NCBI GenBank assembly: GCA_030043395.1
Contig: JASHXW010000098.1
Coordinates: 1-7,162 of the forward strand
Source of the DNA: Streptosporangiaceae bacterium
GTDB taxonomy: Bacteria > Actinomycetota > Actinomycetes > Streptosporangiales > Streptosporangiaceae
Direction: 5' to 3'
DNA: 7,162 nt
Part shown: positions 1 to 7,162 of the stretch, in pieces
Position numbering within the stretch: the first letter of the stretch is position 1
Layout: every line of letters starts with the position of its first letter
Notes under the pieces: model-generated
Told to the model about the DNA's origin: nothing
Seen by the model: only the letters and a program-made list of their open reading frames with translations
Databases searched by the model: none
Translations under genes and position numbers: made by a program

Positions 1-1
1 T

Positions 2-628
2 ACCGATCCCCAGGCCAGGTACGTCCTGCCATCGTTCGTCGAGCGGACGCCGTACGGGATCAAGGAGATGAACCCGTACAACAAGCTGTTCGAGGAGCGG
101 ATCATCTTCCTCGGGGTCCAGATCGACGACGCCTCTGCGAACGACGTCATGGCGCAGCTGATCACGCTCGAGTCGATCGACCCCGACCGGGACATCCTGA
201 TGTACATCAACTCCCCGGGCGGCTCGATGACGTCGATGATGGCGATCTACGACACCATGCAGTACGTCAAGCCAGACATTCAGACCTTCTGCCTCGGCCA
301 GGCCGCGTCCGCCGCGGCCGTCCTGCTGGCGGCGGGCACGAAGGGCAAGCGGATGGCGCTACCGAACTCGCGCATCCTGATCCACCAGCCAGCCATCGAG
401 AGCGGCTACGGTCAGTCAAGTGACCTGGAGATCCAGGCCAGGGAGATCCAGCGGATGCGCCAGGCAATGGAGCAGGTGCTCGCCAAGCACACCGGGCGCC
501 CAGAAGAGGACATCCGTAAAGATATCGAGCGTGACAAGTTCCTCACGGCCCAGGATGCTAGGGAGTATGGGCTGGTGGATGACGTACTGACGATGCTAAA
601 GCGCCAGCCCGTTGTAGTGTCGTCCTAA
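2..628 (+). CDS. clpP2: ATP-dependent Clp protease proteolytic subunit ClpP2 (5' truncated)
   Basis: This is the serine peptidase subunit of the Clp protease. It forms heptameric rings that degrade proteins fed in by ClpX or ClpC in the cytoplasm. The frame is open from base 2 to the TAA at 626-628, giving 208 visible residues; the real start is upstream. The ATG at 68 is internal, because the 22 residues before it (YVLPSFVERTPYG and flanks) match the N-terminal part of actinobacterial ClpP2. The catalytic triad is visible: Ser in GQAASAAA (codon 308-310), His in LIHQP (383-385) and Asp in YGLVDD (578-580). The INSPGGS strand motif is at about 206-226. FEERIIFLGVQIDDASAND closely resembles mycobacterial and Streptomyces ClpP2 as remembered, rather than ClpP1. 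Actinobacteria usually carry clpP1 directly upstream and need both paralogues for an active mixed tetradecamer; that is family knowledge, not visible here. ClpX follows after 169 bases, as expected. Confidence 0.96.
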   Translation, partial: TDPQARYVLPSFVERTPYGIKEMNPYNKLFEERIIFLGVQIDDASANDVMAQLITLESIDPDRDILMYINSPGGSMTSMMAIYDTMQYVKPDIQTFCLGQAASAAAVLLAAGTKGKRMALPNSRILIHQPAIESGYGQSSDLEIQAREIQRMRQAMEQVLAKHTGRPEEDIRKDIERDKFLTAQDAREYGLVDDVLTMLKRQPVVVSS

Positions 629-779
629 GCACGTCACGCAAGTGCGGCGCGTTCGCGCGGGTGACCGGGACAGCGTGGTTTCGGTCCGCCGACCAGGTAC
701 CGTCTAGGTTCTGGCCTGCCTGCTGGCGGCGCCGGAATAATGATCGCAACTGGCTCGAGACCTTCATATCGGACAGAGC
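629..779 (+). other. clpP2-clpX intergenic region, no gene seen
   Basis: No ORF with a start and ribosome binding site is visible here. There is no strong hairpin followed by a T-rich tract, so clpP2-to-clpX read-through is plausible. A TANNNT-type box (TAGGTT, 705-710) and an AT-richer patch (AATAATGAT, 736-744) could be -10 elements of a separate clpX promoter. Neither has a convincing TTGAC-like -35 at normal spacing, so I do not call a promoter. GTTCGCGCGG at 651-660 looks like half of a ClgR-type site but lacks the inverted partner. Confidence 0.4.
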
Positions 780-790
780 AGGAGAGGGAG
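780..790 (+). promoter_or_regulatory. clpX ribosome binding site
   Basis: The purine-rich run AGGAGAGGGAG precedes the GTG at 798. Its GGGAG part ends 7 bases before the start codon, which is ideal spacing. It supports the GTG start, together with the protein beginning [18 protein letters not shown], as in related ClpX proteins. Confidence 0.75.
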
Positions 791-797
791 TACTGCG

Positions 798-2069
<1,272 letters not shown>

Positions 2070-2072
<3 letters not shown>

Positions 2073-2161
2073 CCCACCGCGCCCGGCGCTGGCTGCGCCG
2101 CGATCGCGTCACCAAGCACTGACCCACTCCGCCCCGCCGCTGGGTGCAAGCCATCGCGTTA
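2070..2161 (+). repeat. Imperfect ~50-base tandem duplication after clpX
   Basis: Two copies of about 42 bases start at 2070 (the clpX stop codon itself) and at 2120. Both open with TGACCCAC, share GCTGG-x-TGC in the middle (GCTGGCTGC and GCTGGGTGC), and end in ATCGCGT. They are similar over most of their length with small one-base offsets. The pattern suggests an old, decayed tandem duplication of the clpX stop-codon region. In GC-rich DNA part of the match could be chance. Confidence 0.4.
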
Positions 2162-2192
2162 TGGAGTCGGCCAGGGGGATGAACGCGAGCCA

Positions 2193-2224
2193 GAGCGAGC
2201 AACATGACCCGAGTGAGCAACATG
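2193..2224 (+). repeat. Pair of 14-base direct repeats, 18-base period
   Basis: GAGCGAGCAACATG at 2193-2206 and GAGTGAGCAACATG at 2211-2224 differ at one position and are spaced 18 bases start to start. The second copy directly abuts the terminator hairpin. The role is unknown; it could be a dispersed repeat, a local slippage product or a protein-binding site. Confidence 0.6.
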
Positions 2225-2266
2225 GATGGCGCGGCGCTGTTGTCATAGCAACAGCACCGCGCCATC
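2225..2266. terminator. Bidirectional hairpin terminator between clpX and the convergent gene
   Basis: An 18-base-pair stem (2225-2242 with 2249-2266) has a single C-A mismatch (2235/2256) and a 6-base loop (TCATAG). The left arm begins GATGGCGCGG and the right arm ends CCGCGCCATC. There is no true T run; the plus side continues GTTGTTGTCC and the minus side CATGTTGCTC. This GC-rich form without a U tract is common for actinobacterial terminators. Its position, 152 bases after clpX and 71 bases after the minus-strand gene, suits termination from both directions. Confidence 0.75.
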
Positions 2267-2337
2267 GTTGTTGTCCGGTCCGGGAGCTGCGGGGGCTGGC
2301 CGGCGCCAGGACTACAGGTGCTAGCCGGTTCGAGGGG

Positions 2338-3417
2338 CTAGGGGTGCTGGCCCGCCCGAAGTTGCAGCTCGTATCTCATCTGGACCATCAGCACGGCAAG
2401 CTCGCTCGCTGGAGTGTCCCTGACCGGGGACATCAGCGCTCCGGTGGTTCGCTCGGTCGCCCAGCCGCAGACGGCGACCTTGGTGCTCCCCATCACGGCG
2501 ACCGTGCACTCCGAACGGCCGCCGCGGGCGCCGGACCGAACTGGCCAGGGCCCGACCGTCGTCGCGCTGCCGAGCATGCGCTGCATCAGGCGGTTCACTG
2601 TCGCGGCCGGAACCCCCAGCTTGCGCGTGGAGCCGAGCCCCAGGTACATGATCCATGCCGTCCGGCCAGTGGCCGGGTCGATCGTGCCGGGCTCGCCGTA
2701 GAGCCCACCCGGATGGACGGCGTCCGGCACGCCAGCGGCCATGCCGTCGAACCGCTGCCGGAACGTGGCGACGAGGTTGCGTATCGATTTCTGCGGGATC
2801 CGGCCTGGCCTTAGCGGCAGCGTGCCGGCCAGTGCAGGGACGGGATCGGCCAGCGGGCCTGCTGGCTGCTGGTTCGGCGGCTTGGCTGTCAGCGTCGTCT
2901 GAGCCAGGGTGACCGTGGTCCACGCCAGCACTGCCGCGACGATCAGTGCCCCGAGTAGGAGCAGGGCGCCCCGAATGTGGCCGATCGGGCGCTTGTCCGG
3001 CCGCTCCCGGCGCCTCGGTAGCCGGAAGCGTGGTCGGCGCGGCTCCGGCACGGCCGGCGCTGGCATGCTCACCTGGTCCGCAGGCGGCTCCACTTCGCTT
3101 GGGTGCCGGTATTCGCGAAGCTGCGCGGCTACCCGCGCAAGGAGGTCATACGTGCTGACCTCGGTGCCCTGGCCGCCATCGTCGGCCGACGGTCCGGCAG
3201 TCGGCTCTTCGGCCACCGGCTGTTCGGTGGCCGGTTGTTCGGTGGCCGGTTGTTCGGTGGCCGGCTGTTCTGCCGCTGGCTGTTCGGCAAGCGCCTGTTG
3301 GGCCGCCGGCTCTTCAGCAACTGGCTCTGGGCTGGCGGGCGGCTCTTCGCTCGACTGCTCGCGAGTACTCGGCGGAGTGAACCACGGGCTCGGATCCGTC
3401 GTCTTAGGCCCGGCCAA
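2338..3417 (-). CDS. Uncharacterised single-pass membrane protein with Pro/Glu-rich repeat
   Basis: I do not recognise this family. From a TTG at 3417 the product is 359 residues. Residues 1-80 are Pro, Glu, Ala and Gln rich, with nine pentapeptide units of EQPAT type (about 30-74). Next is a short likely helix, STYDLLARVAAQLREYRHP (88-106), then a strongly basic stretch RRPRFRLPRRR (127-137). One hydrophobic segment, about 150-173 (ALLLLGALIVAAVLAW core), follows. After it come a Pro-rich linker and a C-terminal domain of about 150 residues with two cysteines (304 and 317) that could form a disulfide. The basic residues before the helix predict the N-terminus inside and the C-terminal domain outside. 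I prefer the TTG because AGGGGTGA stands 7 bases before it. An in-frame ATG at 3537 (399 residues) and a longer one at 3693 lack such a site, and the extra sequence is Arg/Ser rich and looks non-coding. The gene is convergent to clpX and divergent from valS. Coding is well supported by the membrane segment and composition; function is unknown. Confidence 0.8.
   Translation of the reverse strand: MAGPKTTDPSPWFTPPSTREQSSEEPPASPEPVAEEPAAQQALAEQPAAEQPATEQPATEQPATEQPVAEEPTAGPSADDGGQGTEVSTYDLLARVAAQLREYRHPSEVEPPADQVSMPAPAVPEPRRPRFRLPRRRERPDKRPIGHIRGALLLLGALIVAAVLAWTTVTLAQTTLTAKPPNQQPAGPLADPVPALAGTLPLRPGRIPQKSIRNLVATFRQRFDGMAAGVPDAVHPGGLYGEPGTIDPATGRTAWIMYLGLGSTRKLGVPAATVNRLMQRMLGSATTVGPWPVRSGARGGRSECTVAVMGSTKVAVCGWATERTTGALMSPVRDTPASELAVLMVQMRYELQLRAGQHP
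3196..3330 (-). repeat. 15-base tandem repeat encoding EQPAT-like pentapeptides
   Basis: There are nine consecutive 15-base units. Those at 3226-3240 and 3241-3255 are identical and 3256-3270 differs by one base. Outer units are more diverged and encode EEPTA, EQPVA, EQPAA, QQALA, EEPAA and PEPVA. Because the unit is a multiple of three, several reading frames stay open across it, which explains spurious long ORFs on both strands. The identical inner units suggest recent expansion by slippage or unequal recombination. Confidence 0.9.
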
Positions 3418-3424
3418 CGGAGCG

Positions 3425-3432
3425 TCACCCCT
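3425..3432 (-). promoter_or_regulatory. Likely ribosome binding site of the membrane-protein gene
   Basis: On the minus strand AGGGGTGA lies 7 bases before the TTG at 3417 and resembles the anti-Shine-Dalgarno complement. It decides the start chosen for the minus-strand gene over the upstream in-frame ATGs, which have no comparable site. Confidence 0.5.
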
Positions 3433-3603
3433 ATCCGTAGAAGTACCTGGCCAGCGATGACATGCCGCCAGCGACGACGGGCTACGCGAGGGCAGTGCCC
3501 AGCCGCGCGAGCGTGCAGTGATTCCTGAACGAAGCATACGGAGTGAACGTTCCAGTCGGGTGCAGGAGGAGCGTCGGCGCACGCAATGGTGGCGTGTCTT
3601 CCG

Positions 3604-3609
3604 TAGACT
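3604..3609 (+). promoter_or_regulatory. Candidate valS -10 box, probably giving a leaderless mRNA
   Basis: TAGACT, in the context CCGTAGACTCTG, fits the actinobacterial TANNNT -10 consensus. It ends 8 bases before the GTG at 3618, which is where transcription would be expected to begin. There is no ribosome binding site immediately before that GTG, consistent with a leaderless start. No clear -35 is seen at 17-19 bases spacing, so the call is tentative. Confidence 0.4.
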
Positions 3610-3617
3610 CTGCTGAC

Positions 3618-6332
3618 GTGACCAACGCTGATCACCCCGCGACCGCCGCGCATGAGGCCGTGCCCGCCGCGGATGAGGCCGTGCCCACCGCACGCGACGC
3701 CGGGCCCCGCGCGCAGCTGCCGCCCCAGTACCTGCCAGGCGAGGTCGAGTCGCGCCGCTACGAGGGCTGGGTCGACGCCGGCTACTTCACGGCCGATGCT
3801 GCCTCGCGATCGCCCTCTTTCACGATCGTGATCCCGCCGCCGAACGTCACCGGCTCGCTGCACATCGGCCACGCGCTGGACCACACGCTCATCGATTCGC
3901 TGATCCGCCGTCGCCGGATGCAGGGCTACAACGCCTTGTGGCTGCCCGGCACCGACCACGCGGGCATCGCCACGCAGAACGTGGTCGAGCGCGAACTCGC
4001 CAAGGAAGGCCTGAGCCGGCACGACCTGGGCCGGGAGGCCTTCGTCGAGCGGGTCTGGCAGTGGAAGGGCGAGTACGGCGGCAAGATCTTGTCGCAGATG
4101 CGGCGTCTTGGCGACAGCGTGGACTGGACGCGCGAGCGGTTCACCATGGACGACGGCCTGTCCCGTGCGGTCCAGACCATCTTCAAGCGGCTCTACGACG
4201 ACGGCCTGATCTACCGTGCCGACCGGATCATCAACTGGTGCCCGCGCTGCATGACCGCGTTGTCCGACATCGAGGTGGATCACTCCGACGACGACGGCGA
4301 GCTGGTCAGCATCCGCTATGGCGACGGTGACGGCTCGATCGTCGTGGCGACCACCAGGGTCGAGACCATGCTCGGAGACACGGCTGTCGCCGTGCATCCT
4401 GATGATCCGCGCTACACCCACCTGGTCGGCACCAGCATCGAGCTGCCGCTCACCGGCCGCATGGTCCCGGTCGTCGCTGACCCGCACGTCGACCCGGACT
4501 TCGGGACCGGTGCCGTGAAGGTCACCCCGGCGCACGACCCCGATGACTTCGAGATCGGCCGGCGCCATGACCTGCCCAGCCTGGTGATCATGGACGAGCG
4601 CGGGGTGATCACGGCACCTGGTCCGTTCGAGGGCCTGGACAGGTTCGAGGCCAGGCCGGCTGTCCTCGCGGCCTTGCGCGAAGACGGCCGTGTCGTGGAA
4701 GAGAAAAGGCCATATGTCCACGCCGTCGGTCATTGCGACAGATGCGGCACGACGGTGGAGCCGCGCCTCTCGCTGCAGTGGTTCGTCAAGGTCGGGCCGC
4801 TCGCGAAGGCTGCCGGAGACGCAGTACGGGACGGCCGGACGCGGATCTACCCGAACCAGCTCGCGGCGCGCTACTTCGACTGGGTCGACGACATGCACGA
4901 CTGGTGCATCAGCCGTCAGCTTTGGTGGGGGCACCGGATCCCGGTCTGGTACTCCGCCGACGGCGAGGTCCGGTGCGTCGGACCTGATGAGGAGCCGCCG
5001 GGCGCGGGCTGGGCGCAAGATCCCGACGTGCTGGACACCTGGTTCTCCTCGGCCCTGTGGCCGTTCTCCACGCTCGGCTGGCCGGACGACACAGCGGACC
5101 TGCGCACGTTCTATCCGACCAGCGTGCTGGTGACCGGCTACGACATCTTGTTCTTCTGGGTCGCGCGGATGATGCTGTTCGGCCTGTACGCGATGGCCGG
5201 CGAAGGGCCCGAGCAGTCCGTGCCGTTCCGCCAGGTCTCGCTGCACGGCCTGGTCCGGGACCAGTTCGGCAAGAAGATGTCCAAGTCGCGCGGCAACACC
5301 GTCGACCCGCTTGACTGGATCGACCGGTTCGGCGCCGATGCGACGCGGTTCACCCTGGCCAGGGGAGCGAGCCCGGGCGGTGACGTCGCGCTGAGCGAGG
5401 AGTGGGTCGCCGGGGCGCGGAACTTCTGCAACAAGCTCTGGAACGCGACCAGGTTCGCGCTCATGAACGACGCGATCGCCGACCACACGCCGATGAGCGC
5501 GGCCGAGCGAGCCAGGCTCAGTGTCCCTGACCGGTGGATCCTGTCCCGGCTGGGCGCTCTCGTGGTCGAGGTCGACGCGCTGTTCGAGGAGTTCGAGTTC
5601 GCCAAGGTCTGCGATGCCTTGTACCACTTCGCGTGGGACGAGTTCTGCGACTGGTACCTGGAGCTGGCCAAGGCCACGCTGAACGGCCCGGACGCCGAGG
5701 CGGCCGCGCTGACCCGCCGGGTGCTCGGCCACGTGCTCGACCAGCTACTGCGGCTGATCCACCCCGTGATGCCATTCGTCACCGAGGAGCTGTGGACCGC
5801 GCTGACCGGCGGTGAGTCGGTGATGATCGCGCCCTGGCCGGCGCCCGACCTGCAGGCGGCTGACCCGCAGGCCGAGGCCGTGATCGACTCGCTGATGCGC
5901 CTGGTCACCGGGGTTCGCCGGTTCCGTGCTGACCAGGGGCTGCGGCCCACGCAGCCGGTCCCGGCAACGTTCGAGGGGATCGGCGAGTTGCCGCTCGCGC
6001 CGCACGAGTCATCCATCCGGGCTTTGCTCCGGCTGACCGAGCCAGCTGACCTCGGCGCGTTCCGCCCGAACGCCTCGGTGCAGGCCGAGGGTGTCACGGT
6101 GCGGCTGGACACGGCGGCGGGAATCGACGTCGCCGCCGAGCGGCGCAGGCTGGAAAAGGATCTCGCCGCCGCCCGGGCTGATGCCGAGGTTTCAGAACGA
6201 AAGCTCTCCAGCCAGTCGTTCATCGATCGCGCACCCGCCGACGTGGTGGCCAAGTCCCGGGACAGGCTCGCCGCCGCGCAAGCCGAGATCGCCAGGATCG
6301 AGGAACGACTGACCCTCCTGGTCGAGTCATGA
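3618..6332 (+). CDS. valS: Valine--tRNA ligase (ValRS)
   Basis: This class I aminoacyl-tRNA synthetase charges tRNA-Val with valine in the cytoplasm and edits mischarged threonine. From the GTG at 3618 it has 904 residues, a normal length. In order: catalytic HIGH (82-85) after [13 protein letters not shown]; Cys208/Cys211 and Cys373/Cys376, two CxxC pairs that may bind zinc; the inserted editing domain with TTR (245-247) and KVTPAHD (301-307); [15 protein letters not shown] (from 428); KMSKS (553-557); an anticodon-binding helical domain (about 640-790); and a C-terminal coiled-coil tRNA arm (about 836-902). No key residue is missing. An upstream in-frame GTG at 3543 would add 25 unconserved residues and has no useful ribosome binding site; AGGAGGA at 3564-3570 has no in-frame start at proper distance. 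The GTG at 3618 sits 8 bases after a -10-like box, so I prefer it. The first 33 residues are an Ala/Pro-rich extension containing a 21-base duplication. folC follows six bases after the stop. Confidence 0.96.
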   Translation: MTNADHPATAAHEAVPAADEAVPTARDAGPRAQLPPQYLPGEVESRRYEGWVDAGYFTADAASRSPSFTIVIPPPNVTGSLHIGHALDHTLIDSLIRRRRMQGYNALWLPGTDHAGIATQNVVERELAKEGLSRHDLGREAFVERVWQWKGEYGGKILSQMRRLGDSVDWTRERFTMDDGLSRAVQTIFKRLYDDGLIYRADRIINWCPRCMTALSDIEVDHSDDDGELVSIRYGDGDGSIVVATTRVETMLGDTAVAVHPDDPRYTHLVGTSIELPLTGRMVPVVADPHVDPDFGTGAVKVTPAHDPDDFEIGRRHDLPSLVIMDERGVITAPGPFEGLDRFEARPAVLAALREDGRVVEEKRPYVHAVGHCDRCGTTVEPRLSLQWFVKVGPLAKAAGDAVRDGRTRIYPNQLAARYFDWVDDMHDWCISRQLWWGHRIPVWYSADGEVRCVGPDEEPPGAGWAQDPDVLDTWFSSALWPFSTLGWPDDTADLRTFYPTSVLVTGYDILFFWVARMMLFGLYAMAGEGPEQSVPFRQVSLHGLVRDQFGKKMSKSRGNTVDPLDWIDRFGADATRFTLARGASPGGDVALSEEWVAGARNFCNKLWNATRFALMNDAIADHTPMSAAERARLSVPDRWILSRLGALVVEVDALFEEFEFAKVCDALYHFAWDEFCDWYLELAKATLNGPDAEAAALTRRVLGHVLDQLLRLIHPVMPFVTEELWTALTGGESVMIAPWPAPDLQAADPQAEAVIDSLMRLVTGVRRFRADQGLRPTQPVPATFEGIGELPLAPHESSIRALLRLTEPADLGAFRPNASVQAEGVTVRLDTAAGIDVAAERRRLEKDLAAARADAEVSERKLSSQSFIDRAPADVVAKSRDRLAAAQAEIARIEERLTLLVES
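3651..3692 (+). repeat. 21-base tandem duplication in the valS N-terminus
   Basis: The two units at 3651-3671 and 3672-3692 match at 18 of 21 bases and encode HEAVPAA and DEAVPTA. They lie in the variable leader of ValRS, ahead of the conserved [11 protein letters not shown] segment, so length change there should be tolerated. Confidence 0.75.
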
Positions 6333-6338
6333 CGGCCC

Positions 6339-7162
6339 ATGAGCGCTGACATCTCCGCCGAGCTCAAGGCGATCGAGCAGCAGATCCTGGTGCGGCGCCC
6401 TGAGCACTCGATCGAGCCATCGCTTGACCGGATCAGGGACCTGACCAGCCTGCTCGGGGAACCGCAGCGCAATTACCCGGTGATCCACATCACCGGGACC
6501 AACGGCAAGACCTCGACCGCGCGGATGACCGAGGTGCTCTTGCGCGCCCGCGGACTGCGCACCGGATTGTTCACCAGCCCGCATCTGGTGTCGATGCGCG
6601 AGCGGATCTGCATCGACGGGGAGCCGCTGAGCCAGGAGCGCTTCGTCGAGGTCTACCGCGAGCTTGAGCCGTACCTCGAGCTTGTCGACGAACGCCAGCC
6701 TGTGCCGCTGTCGTTCTTCGAAGTGCTCGTCGGGATGGCGTTCGCTGCCTTCGCCGACGCGCCGGTCGACGTGGCAGTCGTCGAGGTCGGCATGGGCGGC
6801 ACCTGGGACAACACCAACGTCGCCGACGGCCTGGTCGCCGTGGTCACCCCGATCTCCCTGGACCACACCCAGTACCTGGGTGACACGGTCGCGGCGATCG
6901 CCAAGGACAAGGCGGGCATCATCAAGCCCGGAGCGGTCGCGGTGCTCGGCCAGCAGCCAGTCGATGCGGCCGCCGCCCTGATGCGGCGGGCGGCCGAGGT
7001 AGGCGCGACCGTCGCCAGGGAAGGCATCGAGTTCGGCGTGCTGAGCCGAGAGCTTGCGGTCGGCGGGCAGCGGCTGGCCATCAAGGGCCTGCTCGGTGAG
7101 TACCACGACTTGTTCCTGCCGCTGTTCGGCGCGCATCAGGCAGCGAACGCCGCATGCGCGCT
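6339..7162 (+). CDS. folC: Bifunctional folylpolyglutamate/dihydrofolate synthase FolC (3' truncated)
   Basis: FolC is an ATP-dependent Mur-ligase-type enzyme. It adds glutamate to dihydropteroate and/or extends the glutamate tail of reduced folates in the cytoplasm. The frame is open from the ATG at 6339 to the window end (274 complete codons); the C-terminal ligase domain is cut off. Visible motifs are the P-loop in HITGTNGKTSTA (GTNGKTS at 53-59), TSPHLVSMRERI (79-90), SFFEVL (125-130), VVEVGMGGTWDNTNVADG (about 147-164), SLDHTQYLG (173-181), KDKAGIIKPG (189-198, holding the lysine region carbamylated in the family) and FGAHQAANAACA at the edge. The start leaves the usual short N-terminus before EPSLDRI. 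There is no Shine-Dalgarno sequence; the ATG is six bases after the valS stop, so translation is probably coupled to valS. Whether it has both activities cannot be told from the sequence. Confidence 0.95.
   Translation, partial: MSADISAELKAIEQQILVRRPEHSIEPSLDRIRDLTSLLGEPQRNYPVIHITGTNGKTSTARMTEVLLRARGLRTGLFTSPHLVSMRERICIDGEPLSQERFVEVYRELEPYLELVDERQPVPLSFFEVLVGMAFAAFADAPVDVAVVEVGMGGTWDNTNVADGLVAVVTPISLDHTQYLGDTVAAIAKDKAGIIKPGAVAVLGQQPVDAAAALMRRAAEVGATVAREGIEFGVLSRELAVGGQRLAIKGLLGEYHDLFLPLFGAHQAANAACA

Noticed and set aside
68..70. ATG considered as the clpP2 start
   Set aside because: The frame continues upstream to the window edge with conserved ClpP2 residues, so this methionine is internal.
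651..668. GTTCGC half-site, possibly for the ClgR activator of clp genes
   Set aside because: No matching inverted half at the expected spacing, and such six-base matches are frequent in GC-rich DNA.
2296..2309. Small hairpin CTGGC-CGGC-GCCAG downstream of the membrane-protein gene
   Set aside because: The stem is only 5 base pairs and has no T-rich tail; the much stronger hairpin at 2225-2266 explains termination.
2321..2341. CTAGCC-GGTTCGAGG-GGCTAG, resembling a tRNA T-arm, on the stop codon of the membrane-protein gene
   Set aside because: G53-C61-type pairing is absent, and no D-arm, anticodon arm or acceptor stem can be found around it. It is a short chance hairpin rather than a tRNA or attachment site.
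2161..2814. Plus-strand 217-codon ORF overlapping the membrane-protein gene
   Set aside because: There is no ribosome binding site and the product has random-looking composition. It begins in the intergenic repeats, runs through the terminator hairpin, and the opposite strand carries a better gene.
2909..3460. Plus-strand 183-codon ORF rich in Ser, Gly, Ala and Cys repeats
   Set aside because: It is an antisense reading of the 15-base repeat. The minus frame has a proper membrane helix, a positive-inside pattern and a ribosome binding site.
3545..3552. Palindrome GAACGTTC, considered as a LexA-type SOS box
   Set aside because: The actinobacterial LexA box needs a four-base spacer between GAAC and GTTC; here there is none.
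3564..3570. AGGAGGA sequence upstream of valS
   Set aside because: No valS-frame start codon lies at a workable distance: the nearest in-frame GTG (3594) is 23 bases away, and the ATG at 3586 is out of frame.
3129..5732. Very long minus-strand open frame (867 codons) opposite valS
   Set aside because: It is antisense to unmistakable ValRS motifs. GC-rich coding DNA commonly leaves an antisense frame open, and the 15-base repeat keeps it open further. The product is Arg/Pro/Val/Asp-rich with no recognisable domain.
5138..6472. Minus-strand 444-codon ORF opposite the end of valS and the start of folC
   Set aside because: It is Ser/Arg/Ala-rich antisense sequence spanning the junction of two certain genes, with no motif of its own.

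Overview
The window is high-GC DNA (roughly two-thirds G+C by eye, with strong G/C preference at third codon positions). The protein sequences and gene order point to an actinobacterium. The ClpP is of the actinobacterial ClpP2 type, ClpX closely resembles the Streptomyces and Mycobacterium proteins as I remember them, and the order clpP2-clpX-(uncharacterised gene)-valS-folC is a known actinobacterial housekeeping neighbourhood. I cannot name the genus.

Layout. Positions 2-628 hold the 3' part of clpP2, whose start lies upstream of the window. A 169-base gap with a clear Shine-Dalgarno sequence leads to clpX (798-2072, GTG start). Positions 2073-2337 hold no gene but are structured: an imperfect ~50-base tandem duplication starting on the clpX stop codon, a pair of 14-base direct repeats, and a strong hairpin (2225-2266) that probably ends transcription from both sides. 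On the minus strand, 2338-3417 encodes an unrecognised single-pass membrane protein with a Pro/Glu-rich pentapeptide-repeat N-terminus. Positions 3418-3617 are the divergent intergenic region, with a probable -10 box for valS. Then come valS (3618-6332) and, six bases after its stop and in the same reading frame, folC (6339 to the end of the window, 3' truncated).

How the genes work together. ClpP2 (with ClpP1, probably just upstream) and the ClpX unfoldase form an ATP-dependent protease. ValRS charges tRNA-Val. FolC glutamylates folates. The last two share only an operon, not a pathway. The membrane protein lies convergent to clpX and divergent from valS, so it is its own transcription unit and no function can be assigned.

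Overall this is a conserved core-genome region. I see no mobile element, CRISPR array, RNA gene, defence system or biosynthetic cluster. The parts worth a second look are the uncharacterised membrane protein and its repeat, the structured clpX 3' intergenic region, the Met-Gly-Phe variant of the ClpX docking loop, the probable leaderless valS start, and the in-frame valS/folC junction.
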